Shown here in pieces: positions 1 through 9,087 of a stretch of DNA of 64,000 nt (the first letter of the stretch is position 1; each line of letters opens with the position of its first letter). The stretch comes from Cellulomonas sp. 73-92. GTDB lineage: Bacteria > Actinomycetota > Actinomycetes > Actinomycetales > Cellulomonadaceae. The DNA lies in the NCBI RefSeq assembly GCF_001898175.1, contig NZ_MKTH01000014.1, forward strand, positions 850 to 64,849, written 5' to 3'. Below the pieces are notes generated by a model that saw only the letters and a list, made by a program, of their open reading frames with translations, made no database searches and was not told the origin of the DNA. The position numbers and the translations under genes are program-made.

Positions 1-92
1 GGGGCTGGGCGGGGAGGCGGTGAGGGGGGTGGGGGGCTGGGGGGCACGGTTGCGCGGCATGGGCGGCCCGGCGGCCGCCGGGCGGGGCGTGC

Positions 93-98
93 GAGGAT
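93..98 (+). promoter_or_regulatory. Candidate -10 box (GAGGAT) upstream of the ABC exporter genes
   Basis: GAGGAT lies 41 nt before the chosen GTG start. The 16-mer around it (GGCGTGCGAGGATCGG, 86-101) recurs exactly at 4093-4108 before hisI, which supports a shared promoter type. No good -35 is visible. The preceding 1-44 is unusually G-rich. Confidence 0.4.
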
Positions 99-139
99 CG
101 GAGGCACTCCCACAAACCCCCGGCGAGAGGTCTCCGCGC

Positions 140-1966
140 GTGTCCACCCCCCGGCGCCCGGCCGCGCTCCGGGGGTCGCTGGCGCATCGGGGTGTCGTAC
201 TCATCTGGCGCGGGGTGCGCACGCACCCCTGGGTGTACGCGGCCGCCATCGGCTCGTCGGCGTTGTTCGGGGCAGCGACCGTCGCGGTGAGCAAGGCCCT
301 GGGGTGGGCGACGGACGCCGTGGTCGTGCCGGCGCTGCGGGGCGAGCCAGCGGCGCGCGCCCGCCTCGGCGAGGCCGGGCTCGCGGTGCTCGCGGCGGCG
401 CTGCTGCTGGCGCTCGGCGTCTGGGGCCGGCGCGTCTGGGCGGGCATGGGCGTCGCCGACCTCCAGGCCGACCACCGGCGTGCGGTCACCCGCCGGCTGC
501 AGGAGCTGCCGATGTCGTGGCACCGCGGTCACGCCACGGGACGGCTGCTCGCGACCGCCAGCGCCGACGCGGAGGCGGCGACCGAGGTCTTCAGCCCCAC
601 CCCGTTCGCGCTGGGCGTCCTGGTGATGCTCGTCGTCGCCGCGGTGGAGCTCCTGGCGACGGACGTGTGGCTGGCACTGGCGGCGCTCGTCGTGGTGCCG
701 GGGGTGCTCGCCGCGAACGTCGTCTTCCAGCGCCGCATGAGCCCGGCCGTCGCGACGGCGCAGCGGCTGCGCGGCGAGGTCGCCGAGGTGGCGCACGAGA
801 GCTTCGAGGCGGCCGTCGTGGTCAAGGCGCTCGGCACCGCCGACCGCGAGGAGGAACGGTTCGCGACGAAGGCGGCGCAGCTGCGGGACGCCAACGTCCG
901 GGCGGGCACGGTGAGGGCGTGGTTCGACCCGGTGGTCGACCTCATCCCGAACGTCGGCACGCTCCTGGTGCTGGTCGTCGGCACGTGGCGGCTGGCGGCC
1001 GGGGCGGTCGGCACCGGCGACGTGGTCGGCGCCGGGTTCCTGCTGTCCATGCTGGCCGTCCCCGTGCGGTCGATCGGCTTCATGCTCGGTGGCCTGCCGC
1101 GCAGCCTGGTGGGCTGGGACCGGATCGCCACCGTCCTCGACGCGACGGGCGACCTGTCCGACGGCGCCGAGCCCTGGCGGGAGCCCGGTCCGGGCGCGGC
1201 GGTGGTGCTGGAGGGCGTCGACTTCACGGTGGGCGCCCCGGGCGACCGGGTGACGCTGCTGCACACGGTGGACCTCGACATCGCCGCGGGTCGGACCGTC
1301 GCGATCGTCGGCCCCACCGGCGCCGGCAAGACGACGCTCGTCGGGCTCGTCGCGCGGCTCGCCGACCCGACCGGCGGCCGGGTGCTCGTCGGCGGCGTCG
1401 ACCTGCGGGCGCTCGACCCTGCCGAGCGGGCCCGGCACGTCGCGCTCGTGCCGCAGGCCGCCTTCGTGTTCGAGGACTCGGTGCGGGGCAACGTGACCCT
1501 CGCGGACCGCGACGACCCGGGGGCGCCGTCCGACGACGAGGTGTGGGCCGCCCTGGCGGCAGCCCGCCTCGACGACGTGGTGCGCGCCCTCCCCGGTGGC
1601 CTGGACGCCCCCCTCGGTGAGCGGGGTGCCAACCTGTCCGGCGGCCAGCGGCAGCGGCTGGTCCTGGCGCGGGCCCTGGTGCGCCGGCCGCACGTGCTGC
1701 TGCTGGACGACGCGACCAGCGCGGTGGACCCGCGCGTCGAGCGTGACATCCTCGGCGGGCTCGGCGGTGGCGGCGGCCCGACAGTGCTCCTGGTCGCGTA
1801 CCGGATGTCGTCGGTCGCGCTGGCCGACGAGGTGGTGCACGTGGCGGGCGGCCGCGTGGTGGACAGGGGCACCCACGACGAGCTCATGGCGCGCGACGCC
1901 GGGTACCGCGAGCTCGCCACCGCCTACGAGCGGGACGCCGCCCGCCGCGCGGAGGCGGCACGGTGA
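140..1966 (+). CDS. ABC exporter subunit A (fused membrane and ATPase domains, degenerate ATP site)
   Basis: Half-transporter of 608 aa: an ABC transmembrane domain (about residues 20-330) followed by an ATPase domain. Walker A is GPTGAGKTT and the signature is LSGGQRQRL. Walker B reads LLLLDD, so the catalytic Glu is Asp, and the H-loop His is Tyr (VAYRM, Tyr codon near 1799). These changes are typical of the degenerate site in heterodimeric exporters such as TM287/288 and BmrCD. I chose the GTG at 140 because GAGAGG lies about 9 nt upstream and the sequence before it is low-complexity. The stop overlaps the next gene's GTG by 4 nt, so the two subunits are probably translationally coupled. 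The substrate (drug, lipid or peptide) cannot be told. Confidence 0.88.
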   Translation: MSTPRRPAALRGSLAHRGVVLIWRGVRTHPWVYAAAIGSSALFGAATVAVSKALGWATDAVVVPALRGEPAARARLGEAGLAVLAAALLLALGVWGRRVWAGMGVADLQADHRRAVTRRLQELPMSWHRGHATGRLLATASADAEAATEVFSPTPFALGVLVMLVVAAVELLATDVWLALAALVVVPGVLAANVVFQRRMSPAVATAQRLRGEVAEVAHESFEAAVVVKALGTADREEERFATKAAQLRDANVRAGTVRAWFDPVVDLIPNVGTLLVLVVGTWRLAAGAVGTGDVVGAGFLLSMLAVPVRSIGFMLGGLPRSLVGWDRIATVLDATGDLSDGAEPWREPGPGAAVVLEGVDFTVGAPGDRVTLLHTVDLDIAAGRTVAIVGPTGAGKTTLVGLVARLADPTGGRVLVGGVDLRALDPAERARHVALVPQAAFVFEDSVRGNVTLADRDDPGAPSDDEVWAALAAARLDDVVRALPGGLDAPLGERGANLSGGQRQRLVLARALVRRPHVLLLDDATSAVDPRVERDILGGLGGGGGPTVLLVAYRMSSVALADEVVHVAGGRVVDRGTHDELMARDAGYRELATAYERDAARRAEAAR

Positions 1967-4086
1967 GCGGCCGCGGTGCGGTGAGCGGCCGCGGTGCGGC
2001 GGGTGGTGGCGGTGCGGTGGGCAGCGGCTCGGTCGGTGGTGGCAGCGCGGCGGACGGCGGCAGCACGGTGGGCGGCGGCCCGCTGGGCGGCGGCAGCGCG
2101 GTGGGCGGCGGCCCGCTGGGCGGCGGCCCCACGGTGGGCGGCGGCCCGCTGGGCGGCAGGCCCACGGTGGGCGGCGGCCGGCTGGGCGGCGGCAACACGG
2201 TGAGCGGAGGCCCGCTGGGCGGCGGCCCCACGGTGAGCGGAGGCCCGCTGGGCGGCGGCCCCACGGTGGGCGGCGGCCCGCTGGGCGGCGGCCCCATGGG
2301 CGTGGCGGCGGCCCGCCTCGCGGTGACGAGCGAGCTCGGCGTCCGTCAGACGCTGCGGCGCGGCGTCCAGGTGTCGCCCGAGCTGCTCTCGGGCGTCGGC
2401 GTCTCGATGGCGCTCGCCGTGCTCTCCGCGATGTCCCGCGTGCTGGTCCCGGTCGCGGTGCAGCAGGCGATCGACGGCGGCATCCTCGCGCCGGGCGGCC
2501 CCAACGGCGCGCGGGTCGCGGCGATGTGCCTCGTCGCGCTCGTCGGGCTGCTCGCCGGGACCTGGGCGCAGGCGTACGCCAATGTGCGGCTCTTCCGCTC
2601 GAGCGAGCGGGGGCTGCTGACGCTGCGCCGGCGTGCCTTCCGGCACGTCCACGACCTGTCCGTGCTGACGCAGGGCACGGAGCGGCGCGGCGCGCTGGTG
2701 TCGCGGGTGACGAGCGACGTCGACACCATCTCGTTCTTCGTCCAGTGGGGCGGCGTGCTGCTGCTGGTCAGCGCCCTGCAGCTGACGGTGGCGACGGTCG
2801 TCATGGCGGTCTACTCGTGGCAGCTGACCCTCCTGACGTGGGCATGCTTCGTGCCCCTGCTGCTGGCGGTGCCACCGATGCAGCGCGAGGTGAACCGGCG
2901 CTACGCCGCCGTCCGGTACCGCATCGGGCTCCTGCTGGGGGCCCTGTCGGAGTCGGTGGTCGGCGCCGAGACCGTGCGCGCCTACGGCATCCAGGCCCGC
3001 ACGCGGCGTCGGGTCGAGGCGGCGATCGTCGCGGCGCGTGACGCGGCGGTCCGCGCCCAGACGATGGTGGCCACGGCGTTCTCCGCCGGCGTGCTGGTCG
3101 CCAACGGCGTGCTGGCGGCGGTGGTCGTCGTCGGGGTCCTGCTGGGCGTCGGCGGGCACATCACCATCGGCCGCCTGCTGGCGTTCCTGTTCCTGGTCCA
3201 GCTCTTCACCCAGCCGGTGCAGCAGGCCACCGAGGTGCTGAACGAGCTGCAGAACGCCGTCGCCGGCTGGCGACGCGTGCTGGGCGTGCTGGAGACGCCG
3301 ATCGACGTGCCCGCGCCGGCGGCCGGGGTGCCGAGCACCCGCGGCCCGGCGCGCCTGGAGCTCCGGGGCGTGTCCTACGGCTACCCCGACGGCCCGGCGG
3401 TGCTGCACGGCATCGATCTCGAGGTCCCCGCCGGGTCGCAGGTGGCGGTGGTCGGTGCGACCGGCTCGGGCAAGACGACGATGGCCCGCCTGGCGGCGCG
3501 CTTCGTCGACCCGAGCGCGGGGCGCGTGCTGCTCGACGGCCAGGACCTGCGCACGCTCGACGGCGACGACCTGCGCCGGCGTGTCGTCTACGTGCCGCAG
3601 GAGGGCTTCCTCTTCGACGGCAGCATCGCGGAGAACCTGGCCTACGGGCTGCGGGACGGTGCCCCCGACGACCCGCGGATCCGCGCCGCGGTGGACGAGC
3701 TCGGGCTCGGCCCCTGGGTCGACGAGCTGCCCGCCGGACTCGACAGCCCGGTGGGCCAGCGCGGCGAGCGGCTGAGCGCGGGGGAGCGGCAGCTCGTCGC
3801 GCTCGTGCGTGCCCGGCTCGCCGACGGGGACCTGCTGCTGCTCGACGAGGCGACGAGCGCGGTCGACCCCGCCACGGAGGTGCGCATCGCGCGGGCGCTG
3901 ACCGGCCTGACGGGTGGCCGGACGACGGTGACCATCGCGCACCGCCTGTCGACGGCGGAGGCAGCCGACCTCGTCGTCGTCCTCGAGGCCGGCCGGATGG
4001 TGGAGCTGGGCCACCACCGCGACCTCGTCGGCCGCGACGGTGTGTACGGGCGCCTGCACGCGGCCTGGGTCGCCCAGACGCGCTGA
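1963..4086 (+). CDS. ABC exporter subunit B with a glycine-rich repeat N-terminus
   Basis: Half-transporter of 707 aa and partner of the preceding gene. Residues 1-111 are a Gly/Pro-rich repeat tract unlike any ABC domain. The membrane domain follows (about 125-440), then an ATPase domain with canonical Walker A (GATGSGKTT), Walker [14 protein letters not shown] and H-loop IAHRLST. The signature motif is altered (LSAGERQ). Its weak signature would pair with the weak Walker B and H-loop of subunit A, leaving one competent and one degenerate site. GTG 1963 overlaps the upstream stop (GTGA). An alternative start is ATG 2296, immediately after the repeats, but it has no clear Shine-Dalgarno. The repeat units are all multiples of three, which favours a coding role. 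Confidence 0.85.
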   Translation: MSGRGAVSGRGAAGGGGAVGSGSVGGGSAADGGSTVGGGPLGGGSAVGGGPLGGGPTVGGGPLGGRPTVGGGRLGGGNTVSGGPLGGGPTVSGGPLGGGPTVGGGPLGGGPMGVAAARLAVTSELGVRQTLRRGVQVSPELLSGVGVSMALAVLSAMSRVLVPVAVQQAIDGGILAPGGPNGARVAAMCLVALVGLLAGTWAQAYANVRLFRSSERGLLTLRRRAFRHVHDLSVLTQGTERRGALVSRVTSDVDTISFFVQWGGVLLLVSALQLTVATVVMAVYSWQLTLLTWACFVPLLLAVPPMQREVNRRYAAVRYRIGLLLGALSESVVGAETVRAYGIQARTRRRVEAAIVAARDAAVRAQTMVATAFSAGVLVANGVLAAVVVVGVLLGVGGHITIGRLLAFLFLVQLFTQPVQQATEVLNELQNAVAGWRRVLGVLETPIDVPAPAAGVPSTRGPARLELRGVSYGYPDGPAVLHGIDLEVPAGSQVAVVGATGSGKTTMARLAARFVDPSAGRVLLDGQDLRTLDGDDLRRRVVYVPQEGFLFDGSIAENLAYGLRDGAPDDPRIRAAVDELGLGPWVDELPAGLDSPVGQRGERLSAGERQLVALVRARLADGDLLLLDEATSAVDPATEVRIARALTGLTGGRTTVTIAHRLSTAEAADLVVVLEAGRMVELGHHRDLVGRDGVYGRLHAAWVAQTR
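2065..2295 (+). repeat. 33-bp minisatellite, seven in-frame copies
   Basis: Seven tandem 33-bp units encode the 11-residue pattern [T/A]V[G/S]GG[P/R]LGG[G/R][P/S/N]. A separate 18-bp direct duplication starts the gene (1963-1980 and 1981-1998). The array ends exactly at an in-frame ATG (2296), so it is either a flexible N-terminal extension or an expanded spacer. Confidence 0.9.
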
Positions 4087-4099
4087 CCCGCCGGCGTGC

Positions 4100-4105
4100 G
4101 AGGAT
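4100..4105 (+). promoter_or_regulatory. Candidate leaderless promoter -10 box of hisI
   Basis: GAGGAT ends 6 nt before the GTG start of hisI, and no Shine-Dalgarno is present, as expected if transcription begins at the start codon. The surrounding 16-mer is identical to that at 86-101. Confidence 0.45.
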
Positions 4106-4111
4106 CGGGCC

Positions 4112-4495
4112 GTGCCCGAGACCGCCATCCCGACCTCCGGACTCGATCCCGCGATCGCCGCACGCCTCAAGCGCGATCCTGCCGGCCTGGTGGCCGCCGT
4201 CGTGCAGCAGCACGACAGCCGCGAGGTGCTCATGGTGGGTTGGATGGACGACGAGGCGTTGCACCGGACGCTCACCAGCGGCCGCGTGACGTTCTGGAGC
4301 CGGTCGCGGCAGGAGTACTGGCGCAAGGGCGACACCTCCGGGCACGTGCAGTGGGTCAAGGCGGTCAGCCTCGACTGCGACGGCGACGCGCTGCTCGTCG
4401 AGGTGGACCAGGTCGGCGCGGCGTGCCACACCGGCGCGCGCACCTGCTTCGAGGCCGGAGGTCCGCTGCCGGTGGTCGTCGGGACGGCGGAGTGA
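4112..4495 (+). CDS. hisI: Phosphoribosyl-AMP cyclohydrolase
   Basis: Monofunctional cyclohydrolase of 127 aa that opens the purine ring of phosphoribosyl-AMP, the third step of histidine biosynthesis. Diagnostic family segments are present: [29 protein letters not shown], the metal-binding [10 protein letters not shown] and the C-terminal CHTGARTCF with its conserved cysteines. GTG 4112 gives the normal family N-terminus, while more upstream codons would add unrelated sequence. The stop overlaps the trpE GTG by 4 nt, so histidine and tryptophan genes are joined in one transcript, as in other actinobacteria. Confidence 0.95.
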   Translation: MPETAIPTSGLDPAIAARLKRDPAGLVAAVVQQHDSREVLMVGWMDDEALHRTLTSGRVTFWSRSRQEYWRKGDTSGHVQWVKAVSLDCDGDALLVEVDQVGAACHTGARTCFEAGGPLPVVVGTAE

Positions 4496-6057
4496 GCGCC
4501 GCGATCGCACCGGCCGACGTCGTGCACCTGCCGTGGGGTGCCACGTGGCCGGCGCTCGACGAGTTCCGCGCGCTGGCGCCCGGACGCCGCGTGATCCCCG
4601 TCGTCCGCAGGCTGCTGGCCGACGGCACGACGCCCGTGGGGCTGTACCGCGCGCTGGCCGACGGGCGCCCCGGCACGTTCATCCTCGAGTCGGCCGGGTC
4701 CGACGGGACGTGGGACCGGTACTCGTTCGTCGGCGTCAACTCCCGCGCCATGCTGACCGCCCGGGACGGCGCGCCGGTGTGGGCGGGGGACGTCCCCGTG
4801 GGCGTGCCGACGAGCGGGACGCTGCTGGACGTGCTGGCCCGCACCCTCGAGGTGCTTCGCACGCCGGCCGTGCCCGGCCTGCCGCCGCTGACCGGCGGGC
4901 TCGTCGGCGTGCTCGGGTGGGACATCGTGCGGCAGTGGGAGCCGACGCTGCCCGCGACGGCGCCCGACGAGCTGGGCGCGCCCGAGCTGGCGCTGCTGCT
5001 CGTCGGCGACCTGGCCGTTGTGGACCACCACCAGGGCACCGTGTGGCTCGTCGCGAACGCGATCAACCTCGACGCGACCGACGAGCGGGTCGACGAGGCC
5101 CACGCCGACGCCGTCGCGCGGCTCGACGCGATGGAGGCGCTGCTGGCGCGGTCGGCCGACCCCGCCGTGGCGGTGCTCGACCCGGCGATCGAGGAGCCGG
5201 ACCTCGAGTTCCGCACGCCCCGCGGCGAGTACGAGGCGGCGGTGCTCGCCGGCAAGGAGGCCATCCGCGACGGCGAGGTGTTCCAGGTGGTGCTGAGCCA
5301 GCGCCTCGACCTGGACTGCCCGGCGTCGCCGTTCGACGTCTACCGCGTGCTGCGCACCATCAACCCGAGCCCGTACATGTACTACCTGCAGCTGCAGGAC
5401 GCGGAAGGACGGGACTTCGCGGTCGTCGGCTCCAGCCCCGAGACGCTGGTCAAGGTGACGGGCGACCAGGTGCTGACGTTCCCCATCGCGGGGTCGCGGC
5501 CCCGCGGCGCCACGCCGGAGGCGGACCGCGAGCTGGCCGACGAGGTGCTCGCCGACCCGAAGGAGCGCGCCGAGCACGTCATGCTCGTCGACCTCTCGCG
5601 CAACGACCTCGTCAAGGTCTGCGAGCCGGCGAGCGTCGAGGTGCTGGAGTTCATGGCGGTCCGCCGGTACTCGCACATCATGCACATCGCCTCGACGGTC
5701 GTCGGGCGGCTGCGGCCGGGATCGACGGCCCTGGACACGCTGGTCGCGACGTTCCCGGCCGGGACGCTCTCGGGGGCGCCCAAGCCGCGGGCGATCGCGC
5801 TCATCGACGAGATCGAGCCGGCGCGACGCGGCATCTACGGCGGCACGGTCGGCTACTTCGACGTCGCCGGGGACATGGACATGGCGATCGCCATCCGCAC
5901 CGCGTTCCTCCGTGACGGCCGTGCGAGCGTGCAGGCCGGTGCCGGCATCGTCGCCGACTCGGTGCCGGCGACCGAGTACGAGGAGACGCGCAGCAAGGCG
6001 GCCGCCGCGGTGCGGGCGATCCAGGTCGCGGCACGGCTGAGGTCGGCGGGCGCGTGA
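4492..6057 (+). CDS. trpE: Anthranilate synthase component I
   Basis: Chorismate-binding subunit of 521 aa; it makes anthranilate with ammonia supplied by TrpG. The N-terminal [16 protein letters not shown] matches the tryptophan feedback-site region of the family. The catalytic domain carries [10 protein letters not shown], the PIAGSRPRG loop and [12 protein letters not shown]. No glutamine amidotransferase (trpG), trpD or trpF lies in this window. The trpF role is usually filled by PriA in actinobacteria. The start GTG overlaps the hisI stop, and the stop overlaps the next GTG. Confidence 0.97.
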   Translation: MSAAIAPADVVHLPWGATWPALDEFRALAPGRRVIPVVRRLLADGTTPVGLYRALADGRPGTFILESAGSDGTWDRYSFVGVNSRAMLTARDGAPVWAGDVPVGVPTSGTLLDVLARTLEVLRTPAVPGLPPLTGGLVGVLGWDIVRQWEPTLPATAPDELGAPELALLLVGDLAVVDHHQGTVWLVANAINLDATDERVDEAHADAVARLDAMEALLARSADPAVAVLDPAIEEPDLEFRTPRGEYEAAVLAGKEAIRDGEVFQVVLSQRLDLDCPASPFDVYRVLRTINPSPYMYYLQLQDAEGRDFAVVGSSPETLVKVTGDQVLTFPIAGSRPRGATPEADRELADEVLADPKERAEHVMLVDLSRNDLVKVCEPASVEVLEFMAVRRYSHIMHIASTVVGRLRPGSTALDTLVATFPAGTLSGAPKPRAIALIDEIEPARRGIYGGTVGYFDVAGDMDMAIAIRTAFLRDGRASVQAGAGIVADSVPATEYEETRSKAAAAVRAIQVAARLRSAGA

Positions 6058-6647
6058 GCTCCGCCTCGGCGCGTGAGCAGCGCACGACCCGCGGCCGCGG
6101 CGTCCTCGTGGTGCTGCTGCTGGCGGCCGCGGCGGGCGCGTCCGCGGCGCCCACGTGGGTGACCGCGAGCGGCGTCAGCGCCCTGGCCGGGCAGGTGGCG
6201 GTGCGGGTGCCGGGCTCGGCGGCGGCCCCCGTGGTGCCGGCGACGGCGCTCGTGCTGGCGGCGGCCGGTGCTGCGGTCGCCCTCGCGGGACGTGTGGGGC
6301 GCTGGGTCGTCGCCGCGGTGGTGCTGTCCGGGGGAGCCGCCCTGGTGACGGCGGCCGCGGTCGTCCTCACGGACCCGGCGGCCCCGGCGGCCGACGCCGT
6401 CCGGGCCCAGACCGGGGTGGATCACCTCGTCGGCCCGGCGGTCGCGACGGCGGCGCCGTGGTTCACGGTCGCCGTCGGCGTGATCACCGTCCTGGTCGCC
6501 GTCCTCGTGGTGCGGTGGTCGGGCGCCTGGTCGGCGCCGAGCCGTCGCCACGAACGCGCGGCCGGGTCGGCTGCCACACCGACGCCCGACGAGCGCTCGG
6601 ACTGGGACGCGCTCACGCGCGGCGCCGACCCGTCGGAGGGCCCCTGA
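6054..6647 (+). CDS. Trp-operon-associated membrane protein
   Basis: Protein of 197 aa with about four hydrophobic segments: near residues 15-33, 61-78, 85-108 and 135-158. It matches by position and architecture the actinobacterial family named for its place after trpE (Trp biosynthesis-associated membrane protein). Its biochemical function is not known. The GTG overlaps the trpE stop by 4 nt. The cytoplasmic tail is acidic and polar, ending in TPDERSDWDALTRGADP. Confidence 0.85.
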   Translation: MSSASAREQRTTRGRGVLVVLLLAAAAGASAAPTWVTASGVSALAGQVAVRVPGSAAAPVVPATALVLAAAGAAVALAGRVGRWVVAAVVLSGGAALVTAAAVVLTDPAAPAADAVRAQTGVDHLVGPAVATAAPWFTVAVGVITVLVAVLVVRWSGAWSAPSRRHERAAGSAATPTPDERSDWDALTRGADPSEGP

Positions 6648-6663
6648 CCGGGGGCCCGGCGGT

Positions 6664-6669
6664 TAGGGT
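6664..6669 (+). promoter_or_regulatory. Candidate -10 box TAGGGT
   Basis: TAGGGT lies 28 nt upstream of the small membrane protein at 6698. The good Shine-Dalgarno (GGAG) follows just before that ATG. The -35 region is weak. Confidence 0.4.
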
Positions 6670-6697
6670 TGTCCCATCCGACCCACGGAGGACTGAC

Positions 6698-6985
6698 ATG
6701 GTGGACCAGCACGTCGACACGCCCGCGACCGCGGTGGACCAGCCCGTCCCGGCCGCCGCGTCGCGGCCTTCCGAGGTCCCCCTCGCCGCCGCACCGGCGA
6801 ACGAGGGCAAGACCGTCGCGGCCTGGACGACGGTCGCGATCGTCGTGCTCGGCGCCATCGTCGCCGCGCTCGGTGTCGCCTCGGGCCAGGTGTGGCTCGA
6901 CTGGACCGGGGCCGCGATCATCCTGGTCGGCCTCGTCGTGGGTGCGTTCATGCGCCGGGCGGGCTACGGCCAGCCGCGCCGCTGA
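6698..6985 (+). CDS. Small two-helix membrane protein, HGxxPAAW-like
   Basis: Protein of 95 aa with a disordered acidic and Ala/Pro-rich N-terminus and two transmembrane helices (about residues 47-65 and 69-85), ending in a basic tail. At this locus many actinobacteria carry a HGxxPAAW-motif protein. Here the motif is eroded (NEGKTVAAW), so assignment rests on size, topology and position. ATG 6698 has an ACGGAGGACTGAC leader that fits a Shine-Dalgarno. Function is unknown. Confidence 0.7.
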   Translation: MVDQHVDTPATAVDQPVPAAASRPSEVPLAAAPANEGKTVAAWTTVAIVVLGAIVAALGVASGQVWLDWTGAAIILVGLVVGAFMRRAGYGQPRR

Positions 6986-7029
6986 GGCAATCGTTGTTCG
7001 CTCAGGGCTGAATCTCGCGAGGGAGTGCG

Positions 7030-7632
7030 ATGTCGAACCCGTCGGACGATCCGTTCGCACCACGGCCGGAGCAGCCGGCCGGCGGCCCGGCGACGCCCGG
7101 TACCCCGCCACCGGGGCCGGGCGAGCCCGCCGGCGGCTACGGCCAGCAGCCGTACGGCCAGCAGCAGGGCTACGGCGCGCCACCGCCGCCGTACGGCCAG
7201 CCGGCGGCGGCCCCGCCGTACCCGGGCGCCGGCCAGTACCCGCCGGCCCCGGCCCCGCCGTACCCCGGTGCCGGCCAGCCGGCCGCCGCCCCGCCGTACC
7301 CGGGCGCCGGCCAGTACCCGCCGGCCCCGGCCTACGGCACGTATCCCGCGCCGCCGTACGGGGCCTACCCGACGCCGTACCCGAAGAACCACTTCGGCGT
7401 GATCTCGCTCGTGCTGGCGATCGCCTCGTTCTTCACCCTGGGCTTCCTCATCGCGATCCCCGCCGTGATCCTCGGGAACATGGGGCGCCGGGCGGCCGAC
7501 GAGGGGCAGGCGAACAACCGCTCGCTGTCGACGGCCGGCATCATCGTCGGCTGGGTCAACATCGTGGTGAGCGCCCTGGCGATCGTGGCCGTCGTCATCT
7601 TCGCCGTCGCCGCGGCCAGCCGCCACGCCTGA
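7030..7632 (+). CDS. DUF4190-type membrane protein with a Pro/Gly/Tyr-rich N-terminus
   Basis: Protein of 200 aa. Residues 1-115 are low complexity, with repeated PPYPGAGQ and YPPAPA-like units. A C-terminal domain follows with two hydrophobic helices separated by GNMGRRAADEGQANNRS, the pattern of DUF4190 proteins. The DNA shows matching imperfect repeats between about 7200 and 7330. GAGGGAG precedes the ATG. The next gene starts 5 nt after the stop. Probably an envelope-associated protein; the role is unknown. Confidence 0.8.
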   Translation: MSNPSDDPFAPRPEQPAGGPATPGTPPPGPGEPAGGYGQQPYGQQQGYGAPPPPYGQPAAAPPYPGAGQYPPAPAPPYPGAGQPAAAPPYPGAGQYPPAPAYGTYPAPPYGAYPTPYPKNHFGVISLVLAIASFFTLGFLIAIPAVILGNMGRRAADEGQANNRSLSTAGIIVGWVNIVVSALAIVAVVIFAVAAASRHA

Positions 7633-7636
7633 GCTC

Positions 7637-8083
7637 GTGAGCACCGCGGGCGTCGTCGGGCCGCAGGCAGCGGAGCCGGCGGCGCGCGCGGCTGCCACGG
7701 CGCAGGTCAGGCGCCTGCTCGGCGTCGGCGGCTTCGTCGTCGCCGCGGCCGCGCTGGTCGCGCTGCACGACCCGCACGCGCCCGGCAGCTACGGCTTCTG
7801 CCCGCTCCATGCGGTCACCGGCCTGTGGTGCCCCGCCTGCGGCGGCCTGCGCGCGACGTACGACCTCGCGCACCTGCACCTGGCGGCTGCCTGGGGCGAG
7901 AACGCGCTGTGGGTCGTGGCCGCGCCGTTCGTCGTCGTCGGCTGGCTGCTCGCGCTGGCGCGCCGCGCACGGGGGCTCCCGGCGCGACCCGTGCCTGTCT
8001 GGGCGCAGGTGGCCGGGCTGGTCGTCGTCGTCGCGTTCGGCGTCCTGCGCAACGTCCCGGCGTTCTCCTGGCTCGCCCCGTAG
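7637..8083 (+). CDS. DUF2752 family membrane protein
   Basis: Protein of 148 aa with three hydrophobic segments. The family signature is clear: [18 protein letters not shown], then [16 protein letters not shown]. The paired CPxC-type cysteines could bind metal, but no activity is known. The start GTG 7637 lies directly after the preceding stop, suggesting co-transcription. Confidence 0.85.
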   Translation: MSTAGVVGPQAAEPAARAAATAQVRRLLGVGGFVVAAAALVALHDPHAPGSYGFCPLHAVTGLWCPACGGLRATYDLAHLHLAAAWGENALWVVAAPFVVVGWLLALARRARGLPARPVPVWAQVAGLVVVVAFGVLRNVPAFSWLAP

Positions 8084-8104
8084 CGCGTGCCGCACCTCCG
8101 ACCC

Positions 8105-8191
8105 ACGTCGTGTCCGCGTGGTGCCCGCGTGGTGCCCACGTCGTGCCCGCGTGGTGCCCACGTCGTTCCCACGTCGTTCCCACGTCACGGG
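8105..8191 (+). repeat. 11-bp tandem repeat array in the trpC upstream region
   Basis: Seven contiguous 11-bp units (8105-8181) alternate between ACGTCGT[G/T][T/C]CC and GCGTGGTGCCC, plus a degenerate eighth (8182-8191). The array fills most of the gap between the DUF2752 gene and the trpC promoter. The period is close to one helical turn. Confidence 0.9.
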
Positions 8192-8220
8192 CGCGTGACA
8201 GAGGCGCCGGTGCGCCCATC

Positions 8221-8226
8221 TACGAT
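8221..8226 (+). promoter_or_regulatory. Candidate trpC -10 box TACGAT
   Basis: TACGAT fits TANNNT and lies 48 nt before the trpC ATG. GTGACA at 8195-8200 could be a -35, but the 20-nt spacer is long. The 11-bp repeats lie just upstream. Confidence 0.45.
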
Positions 8227-8274
8227 GGCCGGTGTCCGCGGATCGTCCCGCAGAGCACCGGAGAGGTGGGGGCT

Positions 8275-9087
8275 ATGACCGTGCTCGACGACATCGTCGC
8301 CGGCGTCAGGGAGGACCTCGCCGTGCGGGAGGCGGCCATCCCCCTCGATCGCCTCAAGGAGCTCGCCGGCCGCCGGCCCTCCGCCCTGGACGGGCCCGGC
8401 CGCCTCCGGCTCGACGACGCGGTGACGGTCATCGCCGAGGTCAAGCGCTCCAGCCCCAGCCGGGGCGCCCTCGCGGAGATCACCGATCCGGCGGCCCTCG
8501 CCGCCGAGTACGAGAAGGGCGGCGCCGCCGCGATCTCGGTGCTCACCGAGCGGCGCCGGTTCCGGGGCTCGCTCGAGGACCTGGACGCGGTGCGCGCCGT
8601 GGTCGACGTCCCCGTGCTGCGCAAGGACTTCGTCGTCACGCCGTACCAGGTGTGGGAGGCCCGCGCGCACGGCGCGGACCTCGTGCTCGTCATCGTCGCC
8701 GCGCTGGAGCAGATGGTGCTCGAGGGCCTCGTCGACCGCGTCCACTCCCTCGGCATGACCGCGCTGGTGGAGGTGCACGACACCGAGGAGGTGGCGCGGG
8801 CCGTCGACGCCGGCGCCCGGGTCATCGGCGTCAACGCCCGCAACCTCAAGACCCTGGACGTGGACCGCACCACGTTCGCCCGCGTGGCGCCGGCGATCCC
8901 GGCCGGCATCGTCAAGGTCGCGGAGTCGGGCGTCCGCGGCCCGCACGACGTCATGGACTACGCCCGCGCCGGTGCCGACGCCGTCCTCGTCGGCGAGGCG
9001 CTCGTCACCGACGACGCGCCGCGGCAGTCGGTCGCGGACCTCGTCGCCGCCGGTTCCCACCCCTCGCTGCGCAAGGTGCGCCAGTGA
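8275..9087 (+). CDS. trpC: Indole-3-glycerol phosphate synthase
   Basis: Enzyme of 270 aa that closes the indole ring from carboxyphenylamino-deoxyribulose 5-phosphate. The (beta/alpha)8 signature [13 protein letters not shown] carries the catalytic Lys, followed by [13 protein letters not shown] and the phosphate-binding [10 protein letters not shown] strong GAGAGGTGGGG precedes the ATG. The stop overlaps the trpB GTG by 4 nt (GTGA), so trpC, trpB, trpA and lgt form one coupled operon that begins with its own promoter. Confidence 0.97.
   Translation: MTVLDDIVAGVREDLAVREAAIPLDRLKELAGRRPSALDGPGRLRLDDAVTVIAEVKRSSPSRGALAEITDPAALAAEYEKGGAAAISVLTERRRFRGSLEDLDAVRAVVDVPVLRKDFVVTPYQVWEARAHGADLVLVIVAALEQMVLEGLVDRVHSLGMTALVEVHDTEEVARAVDAGARVIGVNARNLKTLDVDRTTFARVAPAIPAGIVKVAESGVRGPHDVMDYARAGADAVLVGEALVTDDAPRQSVADLVAAGSHPSLRKVRQ

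Noticed and set aside
2065..2295. 33-bp repeats as a CRISPR-like array
   Set aside because: Units are contiguous with no spacers and keep a reading frame, so they are a coding minisatellite.
4492..4560. Tryptophan attenuator leader before trpE
   Set aside because: trpE overlaps hisI by 4 nt, leaving no room for a leader peptide. The trpC upstream region also lacks tandem Trp codons.
1924..5685. Very long minus-strand open frame opposite the exporter, hisI and trpE
   Set aside because: It is an antisense artefact of very high GC, with low-complexity His/Arg/Gln-rich translation and no domains. A similar case is 11829-17156 opposite gltB.
8105..8191. 11-bp repeats as a CRISPR or origin iteron array
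   Set aside because: No spacers, no rep gene and no AT-rich region nearby. They are treated as a simple promoter-proximal tandem repeat.
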